Positions 11,303 through 20,876 of a stretch of DNA of 64,000 bases are shown here, one piece after another. The notes beneath the pieces were generated by a model. The model was given only the letters and a program-made list of their open reading frames with translations, made no database searches and was not told the origin of the DNA. Every line of letters starts with the position of its first letter. Position 1 is the stretch's first letter. The translations under genes and the position numbers were made by a program. Origin of the DNA: Piezodorus guildinii (Eukaryota; Arthropoda; Insecta; Hemiptera; Pentatomidae); the NCBI GenBank assembly GCA_023052935.1, contig CM041292.1, forward strand, positions 132,632,951 to 132,696,950, given 5' to 3'.

Positions 11303-11312
11303 AAATGCTATA

Positions 11313-11405
11313 AATACTCTGTCCACACACTTGAAACAAGATCGCTCCATTCTAATATTTACATCCCTCTCCATGGTATTTTAACATTTTATTATTCCTT
11401 TCACT
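11313..11405 (+). pseudogene. CR1-like LINE remnant, right half
   Basis: The plus-strand frame from 11313 reads KYSVHTLETRSLHSNIYIPL, aligning with KPSIHPLETRSRMSNLYIPS of the intact CR1-like ORF2. It continues the reading frame of the left half (ending ...LMQF at 8016) once the foldback element and one TA copy are removed. Confidence 0.8.
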
Positions 11406-11744
11406 TTCGCTTTATCGATATGAGTAGGTAGGGAGGGTATGCTAAACAGTAGCATACCCTACCTACTCATATCCGCCATGCTTCTCTCATTCAAGTCTCA
11501 GCTGTTCCAATACTGCATGTCTTCCCAAACAGAAGCTCAACAATTCTGATATTACAAATTAAATATCAGGCTTTGATTTAGAAAAAAAAGGAATAATTGC
11601 TCAAATTAAACTTAGTAAATCATTTTTTTTTTTAGTTTTATTCAATTTATCAACCTGAAGTTATTTATTTCTGCTATATGCCTTCTCAATCCCTTATTTG
11701 TCACTATCGTAAATAAGAATAAATTATAATGGTTATAAATAGTT
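11405..11744. other. AT-rich non-coding stretch
   Basis: Apart from the hairpin listed separately I see only AT-rich sequence and no supported gene. The 68-codon minus-strand frame at 11642-11848 runs into a hairpin element and has no motif. Confidence 0.4.
11417..11473. repeat. 57-bp hairpin
   Basis: GATATGAGTAGGTAGGG ... GGTATGCTA, a 5-base AACAG loop region, then the complementary arm ending TACTCATATC. One 3-nt bulge interrupts the pairing. Not attributable to a known element. Confidence 0.8.
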
Positions 11745-11756
11745 GACCGTTGAGAA

Positions 11757-11908
11757 TTACTAAAAGAAATTAGTCCGGGTGGCGGTCGGTGAATGATAAA
11801 ATTGAGTAGTTTTAACAGTTTATTTTTTGCCAACGTTTCGATCCCCATTGTGGGTCATCATCAGGACGTGTTGTACCGACCACCACCCGGACTAATTCCT
11901 TTTAGTAA
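11757..11908. mobile_element. Hairpin (MITE-like) element with hammerhead-like motif
   Basis: Inverted arms of about 34 bp: TTACTAAAAG(A)AATTAGTCC at the left, complemented at 11875-11908. On the minus strand, 11867-11829 reads GTC-CTGATGA-T-GACCC-loop-GGGGATC-GAAA-CGTT-GGC: a hammerhead-like core with one extra base after CTGATGA. The sequence before the left arm, GTTGACCGTTGAGAAT, also recurs next to the elements at 26622 and 51190, so the true element end may be about 11745. Confidence 0.65.
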
Positions 11909-13826
11909 GAAAAAATTATGTTAATTTGATCTTTTTACCATACGCATTGTATATTGTAATTGTGCATAGATGTAAAGGGACGATGTTAATTTTTACTTAC
12001 ATATTTCATTTTTTAAATCTTACAATAGTTTTCTACACTTTTATTTACTTAAAGACGGTTGAGTATTTTAGTATACATAAAAGGTATAGGTTATTTATTT
12101 ATCACGTTTTTCTTTTTTTATTAAGTCTGACTAATTGTCATAAGTGACAATTATTGTGAGAGATGTAATAAATATTAAATAATCCTACAGGAAGATGAAA
12201 AAGCTATTTGTTAATAAAGTTTAAAATAAATAATAATCATTGTTTATAAATTAAAATATATGGAAAAGATAATGTTATCAGACTTATTTAGTATACTGTG
12301 TATAACAAAGCTACCCACTGTATTAGGGCAGCATGGTGTTGAATAAAGCATTTTTCTCTCTATTTAATTAAATTAATATACACAACAATAACGTCACATT
12401 TTAATTTGATTTGAATGATTCATTTAAATGAACTCAATTATTTGTAAAAAGATTGATAAAGGAATGATAAAACTTATAAAAAAATATATTTGTTTAAAAT
12501 ATTATTTAATAACGTTTGTGGTGAATTTCGGAAATGATAAAAGATTTATAATTCCCTTAATAACTTGTATATCTTTATTAGTAAGCTCGGGTCTGTACCT
12601 GGTCCGCCCTGAAGGGATTGAAATTATATTCGTAGTGAAACTGCGGACTGAATTTTGACTTCCCCATTCTGTCTAGAATTCCAGTTCCCGTCACCTTTAG
12701 TGTAGAAGATATGACGTTAAATGCAAATAAGGAATTAACATAATCAATAAATTATTGGCCAAATAATTTGAGAAACTATAATCTATAACATAGGATATTA
12801 AAAACAGGTCCTGACGGCTTAAATTGCATACGGTAAGCACTCAAAATAATTTTTACGAATTAGGGGGCTTTATAAAAACCGAGAAAATTTGGGAAACATC
12901 TTTTCAGCTATTATTCGTACTTCTTGTTCTTTAGGTTATTTAATGAAGTTATATAAAAGTAAGTGGAATTAAAAAGTACAAAAGAAACTAATTCAGAACT
13001 TTCGGTTATTAAAATTCATTTTAAACGTGAGATATCCATTTTCTCTGGAGGTATTAATGGCTTACTTTTAGGAAAACAAGCTCATATATACTAAATAATA
13101 ATACAGCGTACATACAAATTACTAATCCAATAAAATTTGAAAAATAATGGTCTCAGGAATTTCCTCTCTTCATGTTTTAACAAAGTGGTTATTGCCGTTA
13201 TACAGGAGAGGTCCATAGCATCATTAGCGGAGACATGGACCAGAACGATCAGTCATCAGGGCTATTCTAGAACATCCCCGATCCTGATGGTTGGTTTATG
13301 CAAATTCGTTAATTAGGTTCTTTGATAGGTTGTTGACGCCCAGATCTAATGGCTATTCCATGCTCTTATTGATATATTACTTTGATTAAAACACCAAAAC
13401 AGGATTATGCCATTATAATTACCGCTATAAATTAAATTAAACATTGGATGTGGTGAGGTTGTTATATTTCTAAGAGCTGATAATTCCCGTTTCAACATAC
13501 AGTGATCTACTATTATATTCTGGGATTCAATGTCTGCCATGTACATAAATATATAGGTCATAGTTTGAAAATTTATTAATAACTAGCTGACCTGAAGAAA
13601 AGGGGGATTAATTTATATACATGGAGATGAGGAGATTACCTAAGACAACAAAAACAAAAGAAACCTATTCACCCAAGTAACGTTTATCTTTTTTTCTTTT
13701 ATAAGATCCTGATTGATATAAACATAAAAAAATATAATAAATTACAGAAATTGATCAAGCAGTTTTTGCGTGATGAGATGACCAAGGGAAAAGGAGATTC
13801 ATTTATATGTATATATATTTATATAT
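11909..13826. other. AT-rich non-coding stretch
   Basis: No gene supported. Short frames at 11926-12147, 12428-12658 and 13346-13561 lack motifs. GAGATTAATTTATAT-like text repeats at about 13600 and 13790. Nothing else structured. Confidence 0.4.
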
Positions 13827-14668
13827 TATGTTATTGTTAGAGATATAGAAAAGAATACATTGAACAATGAATAATCATACAGTAGATACATAGATATTTT
13901 AAATTAGGATTTACATTAAAGATATTATTATAAAATTACTTACAATTTTGGACAAAATAGTGTCTTAATTAGACATCTTTAGCCTACAAGCGTTGAAAGA
14001 ACACTGAAAAATAAAAAAGGAATAGTTCAAGTATGGAAGATTTTCTAGGAATTTATGATGACGTCAAGAATCTGGGTTATTCTCCTATTGTTGAGTTGTT
14101 TTCGTTTTATTTTGTATTATTATTAAGACGTTTATTTCATTTCGTTAAATTTTAATATGTGTTTATCAAATTTGAGTAACATGCATTACGGTTTTGGACA
14201 TCCGATTTTTTATTTATGGCGCGATTTTTATATTTCTCTATGGTAATCATTTCTTTAATTTATAAAATTCCATAAATAAAAAATCAGATGTCCAAAACCT
14301 GAATGCATGTTACTCAAATTTGATAAACACATATTAAAATTTAACGAAATAAAATAAACGTCTTAATAATAATAGGAATAAAAACGAAAAAAACTCAACA
14401 ATAGGAGAATACCCCAGACTCCTGACGTCATCATAAATTCCTGGAAAATCTTCCATACTTGAACTATTCCTTTTTTATTTTTCAGTGTTCTTTCAAAGCT
14501 TGTAGGCTAAACATGTCTAATTAAGATACTATTTTGTCCAAAATTGTAAGTAATTTTATAATAATATCTTTAATGTAAATCCTAATTTAAAATATCTATG
14601 TACCTACTGTATGATTATTCATTGTTCAATGTATTCTTTTCTATATCTCTAACAATAACATCATATAT
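13827..14668. mobile_element. Giant palindrome, arms of about 390 bp
   Basis: TGTTATTGTTAGAGATATA at 13829 is mirrored by its complement ending near 14660, and the arms match almost continuously inward (TACAGTAGATAC / GTACCTACTGTA; GACGTCAAGAATCTGGG / CCAGACTCCTGACGTC; GTTTTGGACATCCGATTTTT / its complement). They meet around a short AT-rich loop at about 14219-14270. Arms differ by scattered substitutions and small indels. No open frame. This looks like a long-TIR MITE or foldback unit, or an inverted duplication. Confidence 0.88.
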
Positions 14669-14934
14669 TAATTATTGTATAATAATATTAATGTTCTGTC
14701 TTTTTGTTTTTCTATATATATATTGTTTGATCAGTTCTCGACTGTTGATAATTTAAGTTTGTGTTGTTCTTAGGTTTCAGTCAATGAATAAACAATTTTA
14801 TCTATGCGACGTTTTCAGAAATTATTGTTCTTATAATCATGCCTTAACAGTGGAAAAACAAAAAAAAAAAAACAGAACATTAATATTATTATACAATAAT
14901 TAATATATGATGTTATTGTTAGAGATATAAAGAA
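14650..14934. repeat. Second inverted repeat sharing the palindrome's end
   Basis: TCTAACAATAACATCATATATT...TTAATGTTCTG at 14649-14699 is complemented at 14871-14927, around a spacer of about 170 bp. The spacer has an AATAAA signal and ends in an A-run at 14859-14870, so it may be a short retrosequence. The right arm is a third copy of the terminus of the 13827-14668 palindrome. Confidence 0.75.
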
Positions 14935-14997
14935 GAGAATTTATATCTCTAACTATTTATATCTCTAACAATTTCAGAATTACTAACTCATGTTCTT

Positions 14998-15350
14998 TTA
15001 AGAGATGATCGGAGAGAAGTACAGCAGCTGGAGAGAATACCAATACAAGACACAGCAATAATGGTATGATTGCAATTGAAGTAGCTGTTCAGTTGTAGAA
15101 AAAAATGAGAGCGAGAACTTCTTCTCTTGCTCTTTTGTAGAGTTCTTCCTTCCAAGCCTCCTCGCTGGTTTTTGATTGGCTGAAGGGAAGCAAGAGGAGC
15201 GACATCTAAAGGAAAAAAATGTTTCTAATTCCAGTTCGAGAAATATTGCCGCGGTTTCCTTTCGGCGTCTTCTGAAACAGATCTGTAGGTGACATGAAAA
15301 GCTAATCTCTTAATTCCTCCGAGCTATGAGAGGCTTCCGCTGCCGTTCTT
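14998..15350. other. Non-repetitive GC-richer island
   Basis: Less AT-rich than its surroundings and matching none of the repeats in this window. It contains an inverted CCAAT box (GATTGGCT at 15175). Could be host single-copy sequence such as an enhancer or UTR. No open frame of note. Confidence 0.25.
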
Positions 15351-15427
15351 TCTTTATTCTCAAAATACTTTTCTTATAAAAATTTTAATAGTTAATAAAA
15401 TATTGATATTATAAATATATTATTAAA

Positions 15428-15670
<243 letters not shown>

Positions 15671-15812
15671 CTGTCTGATTTTAAAATGGTGCGCATCTCA
15701 CAGTATATGTTAGACGTTTGGAAAATATAAAACAAGTTGGTGTTGAGAAACTGCTTTTTCGGTTCCTTTTTCTTATTCATTACTCTGATTTCTTTAATAT
15801 TTTAATTTTATG

Positions 15813-16057
15813 AATAAAATTGGAGGCTGGTTTATAACTTCACTACTGTTTTATTAAAAATTAATGCACGACGTTTCGCCTAAAATGCCATTTTCAGGTG
15901 CAAGGGAACAAATTTATCTGAGTGGACGCTTACAACCAGAAGCCCCATGTATGAATAGGCACAACTATTTAGGCATTTTAGCCGAAACGTCGTGCATTGG
16001 TTTTTAATTAACGAGTGGTGAAGTTATAAATCAGCCTCCAATTTTATTCACAGAATT
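15813..16057. mobile_element. Hairpin element with hammerhead-like motif
   Basis: TGAATAAAATTGGAGGCTGG and TTTATAACTTCACTAC at the left are complemented at 16013-16056. Minus strand 15901-15866 reads GCAC-CTGAAAA-stem-like-GCGAAACGTC-GTGC. The GCAC/GTGC stem I is fully complementary, but the core CTGATGA is changed to CTGAAAA. The opposite arm (15971-15997) keeps only the GCCGAAACGTCGTGC half. Confidence 0.75.
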
Positions 16058-16987
16058 GGACTATCTCCTTAAAGAATCTACACGTTAATAATTTTAATTT
16101 TATACAAATACTAATCTACTATCTATTTTTTAAAACTTCCCTTTATTAACATTTTTTTTGTATTTATAATCATGAAAATCCAATGTATATAATCTGGAAC
16201 ACAGCAAAAGTCGATATTTAAAATATTATTCAAAGATTTGTTTAGTATCAATTTTTTTTTTTTTTTTTTGAGCGATCAACTCTTTTTTAATTGTTAGCGA
16301 ACATTCAGAGTTAAAGGTTTCGTTTTTGTATCCCCAAAGTTGTGTGACACGGTACTAATCTCACCCTGATGACCCATAAACATATGGAATATAAATCAAC
16401 GATACAAACATTTTCCCAGTAAACCGGAAGTAGTAGCAGCCGATCTAAATGATAATTTAAAATAATCCTAAGGAAGGTAAAGGGTTTTGATAAATTATAA
16501 TTATCAAAGGGTCAGGTAGATGGAAAAGGTGAAAACGGAGACGAGGGGGAATTATAGGAGAGTAAGTCAAAGTGACAGTAATTACGAGTTGGGGTAATTT
16601 TCTAATTTAGCTGAGGGGACTACTTGTCAAAGCCTTGGACCTCCTTGGCCGCCCCGCCTCCAAAATTGCTTCATGTAAATTTCGCTTTGACGACGCGGGA
16701 TGTTTGTCTAATCGCGGGAGATATTTAAATTCCCCTTCGTCTCAGCCTTCCCTTCATTATCCACCTACTGTATGATTACACCTGACGTTCTGAAAATAGG
16801 AAACAAAGTGAGATGAAGAAAATTACAGTGCAGTTGAAGCAGCAGGCTTGAGTTATCAATTGGGTCATAATCGTTGACTAATAACGGTATATATAATAAT
16901 CTAGAAAGTCTTACAATTTTCTTTTTATTCACAACTGTACGTACAAATTTAAGTAAATGTGAACAATACGATAATAGGCTCGATAAA
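16058..16987. other. Non-coding; GC-richer island at 16500-16760
   Basis: 16058-16490 is AT-rich with a poly-T tract at 16250-16269. The 16500-16760 block is GC-richer, not repeated in the window, and reads like conserved non-coding sequence (CCTTGGCCGCCCCGCCTCC, GACGACGCGGG, AATCGCGGGAG). No coding frame recognised. Confidence 0.3.
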
Positions 16988-17690
16988 GTCTCGTGAAGAA
17001 ACAACCAAGTGGTAGCACTTCCATGTTTATTAAAATTGGCAGTTTCTATGATATCGGGCTGAACACTGTTAAAAGTCGATCAATTCCATTGTTAAAGACA
17101 CAAAGTATTATTATAAGGACAAATAATATATTATAAGGATATATTATAAGGACAAATATATCTCGGTACCTATAAGACCTACAGACGTATAGCAGGACTG
17201 AAATTAAAGCTTATTCAATGTACATTAATTTATTTGATACTGAGTATTTTCCTATAATGCTTGGTTTCTGTAATATTTACCTTTATTATGTTAAAATGAG
17301 GTCAATATCTGGATTTGGGCCATTTTGGATGACAGCAATTTTTGATTACGACCAGTTTGAGGTGGCAGACAAAAAAAATCACAAAAAACATTTTCTTCTT
17401 TCCAGCTCTGGGACTATTTAGTAGGTCTTTTCAGCAGCCTCAGAGGATTATAAGGAATAAATAGAGATGAGATGATACGAACAAGTGTGTTTGAGTGGAC
17501 TGGCAGTTCGGAATTAAAGTAAGTATATCCATTTCGGGCGAAGCCTGCATCTAGGGTGATATTAAGGTCTTTATGGGTGATTTTATTGATGACAAAGTTA
17601 GGAGCATTTAGGATTTTTTGGATTGCAAGGTTTGATGGTTTAGTATAGTCCAATACCTCAATTTCATATGTCCATATAGGTCTAATGATG
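16988..17690 (-). pseudogene. Jockey-clade LINE 3' remnant (interrupted)
   Basis: The minus frame at 17653-17414 reads KPSNLAIQKILNAPNFVINK and THKDLNI..., aligning with KPSNSSRIQSLQFKILRKIL... and NKIIHKDLNIPL in the fragment at 27081-28034. A 3' UTR scrap (GTGAAGAAAC.ACC.AGTGG) at about 16992-17030 matches 27039-27070. In the 27-kb copy these parts are nearly contiguous; here about 380 bp separates them, so something was inserted between. Confidence 0.65.
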
Positions 17691-17808
17691 GGTGGGTAAA
17701 TTTATTTTTTGTAGTAGGTGGAATGTTGGTATTAAAATTTAATATAGATTCTTTCTTTTTTTTCATACCCTTATTTTTTAAAAATTATATAATTAAATCG
17801 AAAATAAT

Positions 17809-18097
17809 TGTTTGTTAGTTTATTTATTTAACGTCACTTTATGTTACTATGCTAATCGGACGATGCTACAGTGGGAGTCCTAAATTTGGCCTATCCAGGT
17901 TTAATTAGGATAGGAATCTTTAACGACTACCTGACATCGCACAGGCTCGGGACCACCTTTTAACGTCCCCTCCGAAGGACGGCATACCTAAGGATTTTTT
18001 ACTCCCATTAAAAACTCCTAGGACCACCTGCGATTTTGAAACCGTGATCTTTGGCATAAGAGGCTGTTATGCTAGCCATCCAGCTACAAGTGATCCC
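17809..18097 (-). mobile_element. tRNA-derived SINE, copy A
   Basis: Flanked by the perfect 13-bp target duplication AATCGAAAATAAT (17796-17808 and 18098-18110). On the minus strand it starts GGGATCACTTGTAGCTGGAT (A-box region), then CACGGTTTCAAAATCGC (B-box-like), then a core containing GCCGTCCTTCGGAGGGGACG and GAGCCTGTGCGATGTCAGG, and ends in an A-rich tail. Such elements are transcribed by RNA polymerase III and copied by a partner LINE. Copy B lies 390 bp away in opposite orientation. Confidence 0.88.
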
Positions 18098-18490
18098 AAT
18101 CGAAAATAATGCCTCCATTATATTCTCACTCTGGCAGTATTCATTGAGGTATTATTCCTAGCTTCAATTACAAGGTACTATCCATCACTATTTTATGTTA
18201 GAACAATGGCGTTTTTAATACATCCCAAGACCAGCAGTCAGACTCAAGGATCACAGTCCATTGAAGGATCGTTGTTCTAGAGAATTAAGAAAACGCAACA
18301 GATTACTTTCACCCATCTTCGCAAACCCTTAACACCTCCTTATTTATGTTTCCTTCATTTATCTTATACTTGTACCTTTCGAACAGCTGCGCTATATAGG
18401 ACTAGTTAAGAGTTTAACATGAAATATTTTCATTAAAAAAAAAACAGAAACGACAAGAAACAGCCCGAGTTAGTATAAAATACCATTATT

Positions 18491-18760
18491 GGGTTCACCT
18501 GTACTGTAGTCGCAAACATAACAGCCTTCTATGCCCAAGGTCCCGGGTTCAAACCTGACAAGTAAGTCTAGCAATTTTCAATACAAATAAAAAATCCTTA
18601 GTTGTGCCGTCCTTCAGAGGAGACATAAAATGGTGGTCTCGAGCCTTTGCAATGTCAGGTACTTCAGGTTAAGGATCCCTCTCTTTATAATACCTAGAAT
18701 AGACAAAATTTAGGTCTCCCGAATCATCGTCTAATTACACTAGCAAAAAAATGAATAAAC
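18491..18760 (+). mobile_element. tRNA-derived SINE, copy B
   Basis: Flanked by the perfect 13-bp duplication AAATACCATTATT (18478-18490 and 18761-18773). The head GGGTTCACCTGTACTGTAGTCG and CCGGGTTCAAACCTGAC gives A- and B-box-like promoters. The core GCCGTCCTTCAGAGGAGACAT matches copy A, and the tail is A-rich (CAAAAAAATGAATAAAC). Diverged from copy A by many substitutions. Confidence 0.88.
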
Positions 18761-18785
18761 AAATACCATTATTAGACAAATACGG

Positions 18786-19680
18786 TTTTTTTTTTTTTTT
18801 TAATTTGTTTTATTAAGAGATAATACAATCTGCCACCTTCTGGGCAATGAGTGTTAGAGATAAAATAAATCATTCATACCATATGTACATTGTAAATAAA
18901 ATTAAAGAAAAAAAAATTAATAAAGACTAAGCAAATAAAGAAAAAAATATATATGTACACAAAATTAAATAAGTACTATAAAGAAAATAATAATAACAAT
19001 CTTGTTCACATTCATACCTATTTACAATATTTACAAACTGCCCCTGGGATCACTGAATCAAACCTCGAGATCCACTAGAGGATGTCGAGGCACAATGCCA
19101 GAAGATTCCAGCGCCTCTCATTCAGCTGCGTCACTGGTCTTGAGAGCCAGTGGAGGCTGAGCGAGGGCGCTAGAGCCACATACACTCAGGGCATGAGTGG
19201 AGAAGCTGGCCATTGCCAGCACTCCAATAACATAATTACAAAAGATCTTTGGGCTACTGCCGCTTCAACCTACGAGGAGGGTTATAGGGATGTTTGGTAC
19301 TGGATAGGGAGTGTGCCAAGGGATTAGGAAGGTGAGTAAGCTTCTGATGGAAGATTATGAATTTGGAGGGGATTAGATCAAAGACAAATGGGATATTCAG
19401 GTCATGGTGTAAGGTTTTGTTGGTGACAAAATATGGGGCATCTACTATTGTTCTAAGGACTTTAGACTGAAAGGATTGGATACGTTTGATATTCGAAACT
19501 TTTGCTGTTCCCCACAGTTCAAGTTCGTAGGTCCAAATTGGTTTAAGAATATTCTTGTAAATAAAGAGTTTGTTGTCCGTTGAGAGATGAGATTTTCTGT
19601 TTAGTAGTCTATATAGCTGGCCATATCTTCGATTGAGTTCTTGTCGTTTGAGTCTAGTATGGGGGTTCCATGTCAGTCTT
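18786..19680 (-). pseudogene. Jockey-clade LINE 3' end (5' truncated)
   Basis: Minus-strand order: RT C-terminal region (from 19675: RLTWNPHTRLKRQE-like, YRLLNRKSHL, PIWTYELELWGTAKVSN, VLRTIV.APYFVTNK, HHDLNIPF), then a GC-richer 3' UTR (about 19330-19010), then a poly-A tail seen as poly-T at 18786-18801. Only the thumb/C-terminal segment after the RT active site survives. Pieces of the same 3' UTR occur at 3160 and, inverted, at 57475-57571. Target-site duplications were not resolved. Confidence 0.75.
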
Positions 19681-19888
19681 TAGACAAATACGGGTGTATG
19701 GATTTCTTGAATCCAATTGAAATATGACAATGGCGCCAGAGAGCTCATAGAAAAATGAAATGTGAATTTTCAAATGTTGGATATTTACTCACACCCAGAT
19801 TTATTACTTTTTGGACGCAATATTAAAATTACAGAATGATAAAAGAACAAGAAAAATATACACACACAGATTATATATATATATATTT

Positions 19889-20798
19889 TGTATACGCTGG
19901 GCTATCCGTGAAAGAATAGTACTTTCAAGTGACAACTCAAAATTGAGGGTGGTTCTATTGAAATAAATAAGTGGACTGTATAGATTTAAAATAAATAAAA
20001 ATAATGAAAGCAAACGACGAATCACAATACATTTAATACAATGAAATACATATAAGGATGATGAGAAACAAATTAACCTAATAAATTTATATAAGAAAAA
20101 TTAACCTAATTATAATTAAACAGCTGTAAGAAAATGTAGGAAACCTAATTAAAATATTGTAAACATAGAAGAAACAAACTTAACTTAATTAATGATTAAA
20201 GATGTAAAAAAAAATAGTTATCAAATTAAACAGTTTCTTGAATAAGAATTAAGAAATTAAATGTTCCATTAATGGATAAAGATAGGTTATATTCACGTAA
20301 AGATGTCCAGTTGAGTGTTGAAGAAAACGACCGCAGGGCGGATTGAACGAAGTCGTCTTGAGTATTGAAGAAAATGACCGCAGGGCGGCCTGGACGAAGT
20401 TCTCTTGGGTGTTGAAAATGACCGCAGGGCGGCTCTTCCAAGTTCCAAGGGGAACGATGAGAAGATGAAGAAATTCGTTTCCAAACGTTCAAACGTTGAG
20501 AGGAATCTTGGGTCTATATACGGCACATCTTCACCGCTCAGACGCTAGCTTAAGACTCCACTGGCACGAGGCAGTCAAAAAACAATTGAAGTACGATCGT
20601 CTTCTGTCTTTCTCTTCTACTGCTCTCGTTTAAAAACTCATAATTATATTTAAAATAACTATTTTAAAAAGAAATTAAAAAATAAAGATTTAAACAAAAA
20701 AATGATCTTATTATAAATATTATAAAATTATGAACTTATAATTTTTCGATTGAAAAACTATAAAAAACTTTTCAGGCCGTAACATATGGCGTGAAATA
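19889..20798 (-). repeat. BEL/Pao 3' LTR
   Basis: Starts TGTATACGCTGGG and ends ...CCGTAACATATGGCGTGAAA on the plus strand. Contains three degenerate tandem units around GACCGCAGGGCGG at 20311-20440. Compared with the other LTR its outer end is slightly altered (GTGAAATA versus GTGAACA). Confidence 0.93.
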
Positions 20799-20876
20799 CC
20801 GCCCACCAAATTTTCGTTGAAAATTTCCAAGGTTTACATGAACATATTGGTGGTGACACTAACTACGTTAGTTAGC

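Larger units (their letters stand above)
8019..11310. mobile_element. Foldback-type element with repeat-filled inverted arms, TA target duplication
   Basis: The ends are perfect inverted repeats (TAGCATTTCCAAGTCAATTG at the left, its complement at the right). Each arm carries in mirror order: seven or eight 21-bp tandem repeats, a unique spacer of about 280 bp, and a 112-bp tandem array (about 5 units left, about 10 right). The centre (about 9000-9780) is AT-rich and has no open frame. TA at 8017-8018 and 11311-11312 flanks it. Removing element plus one TA restores an open frame through the host CR1 remnant (Q-F-K-Y-S). It encodes no transposase and is presumably mobilised in trans. Long arms built from tandem repeats recall Drosophila FB and Galileo elements; a TA duplication instead suggests Tc1/mariner-type movement. 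Confidence 0.88.

Noticed and set aside
20226..20526. Minus-strand frames repeated at 25108-25408 as small proteins
   Set aside because: They lie inside the BEL LTRs and are duplicated only because the LTRs are.
20773..20798. BEL LTR ending at CCGTAACA (TG...CA at 20784 and 25666)
   Set aside because: Both copies continue to match for about 11 more bases (TATGGCGTGAA), so the LTR must be longer; I used TGTTCACGCC as the outer start.
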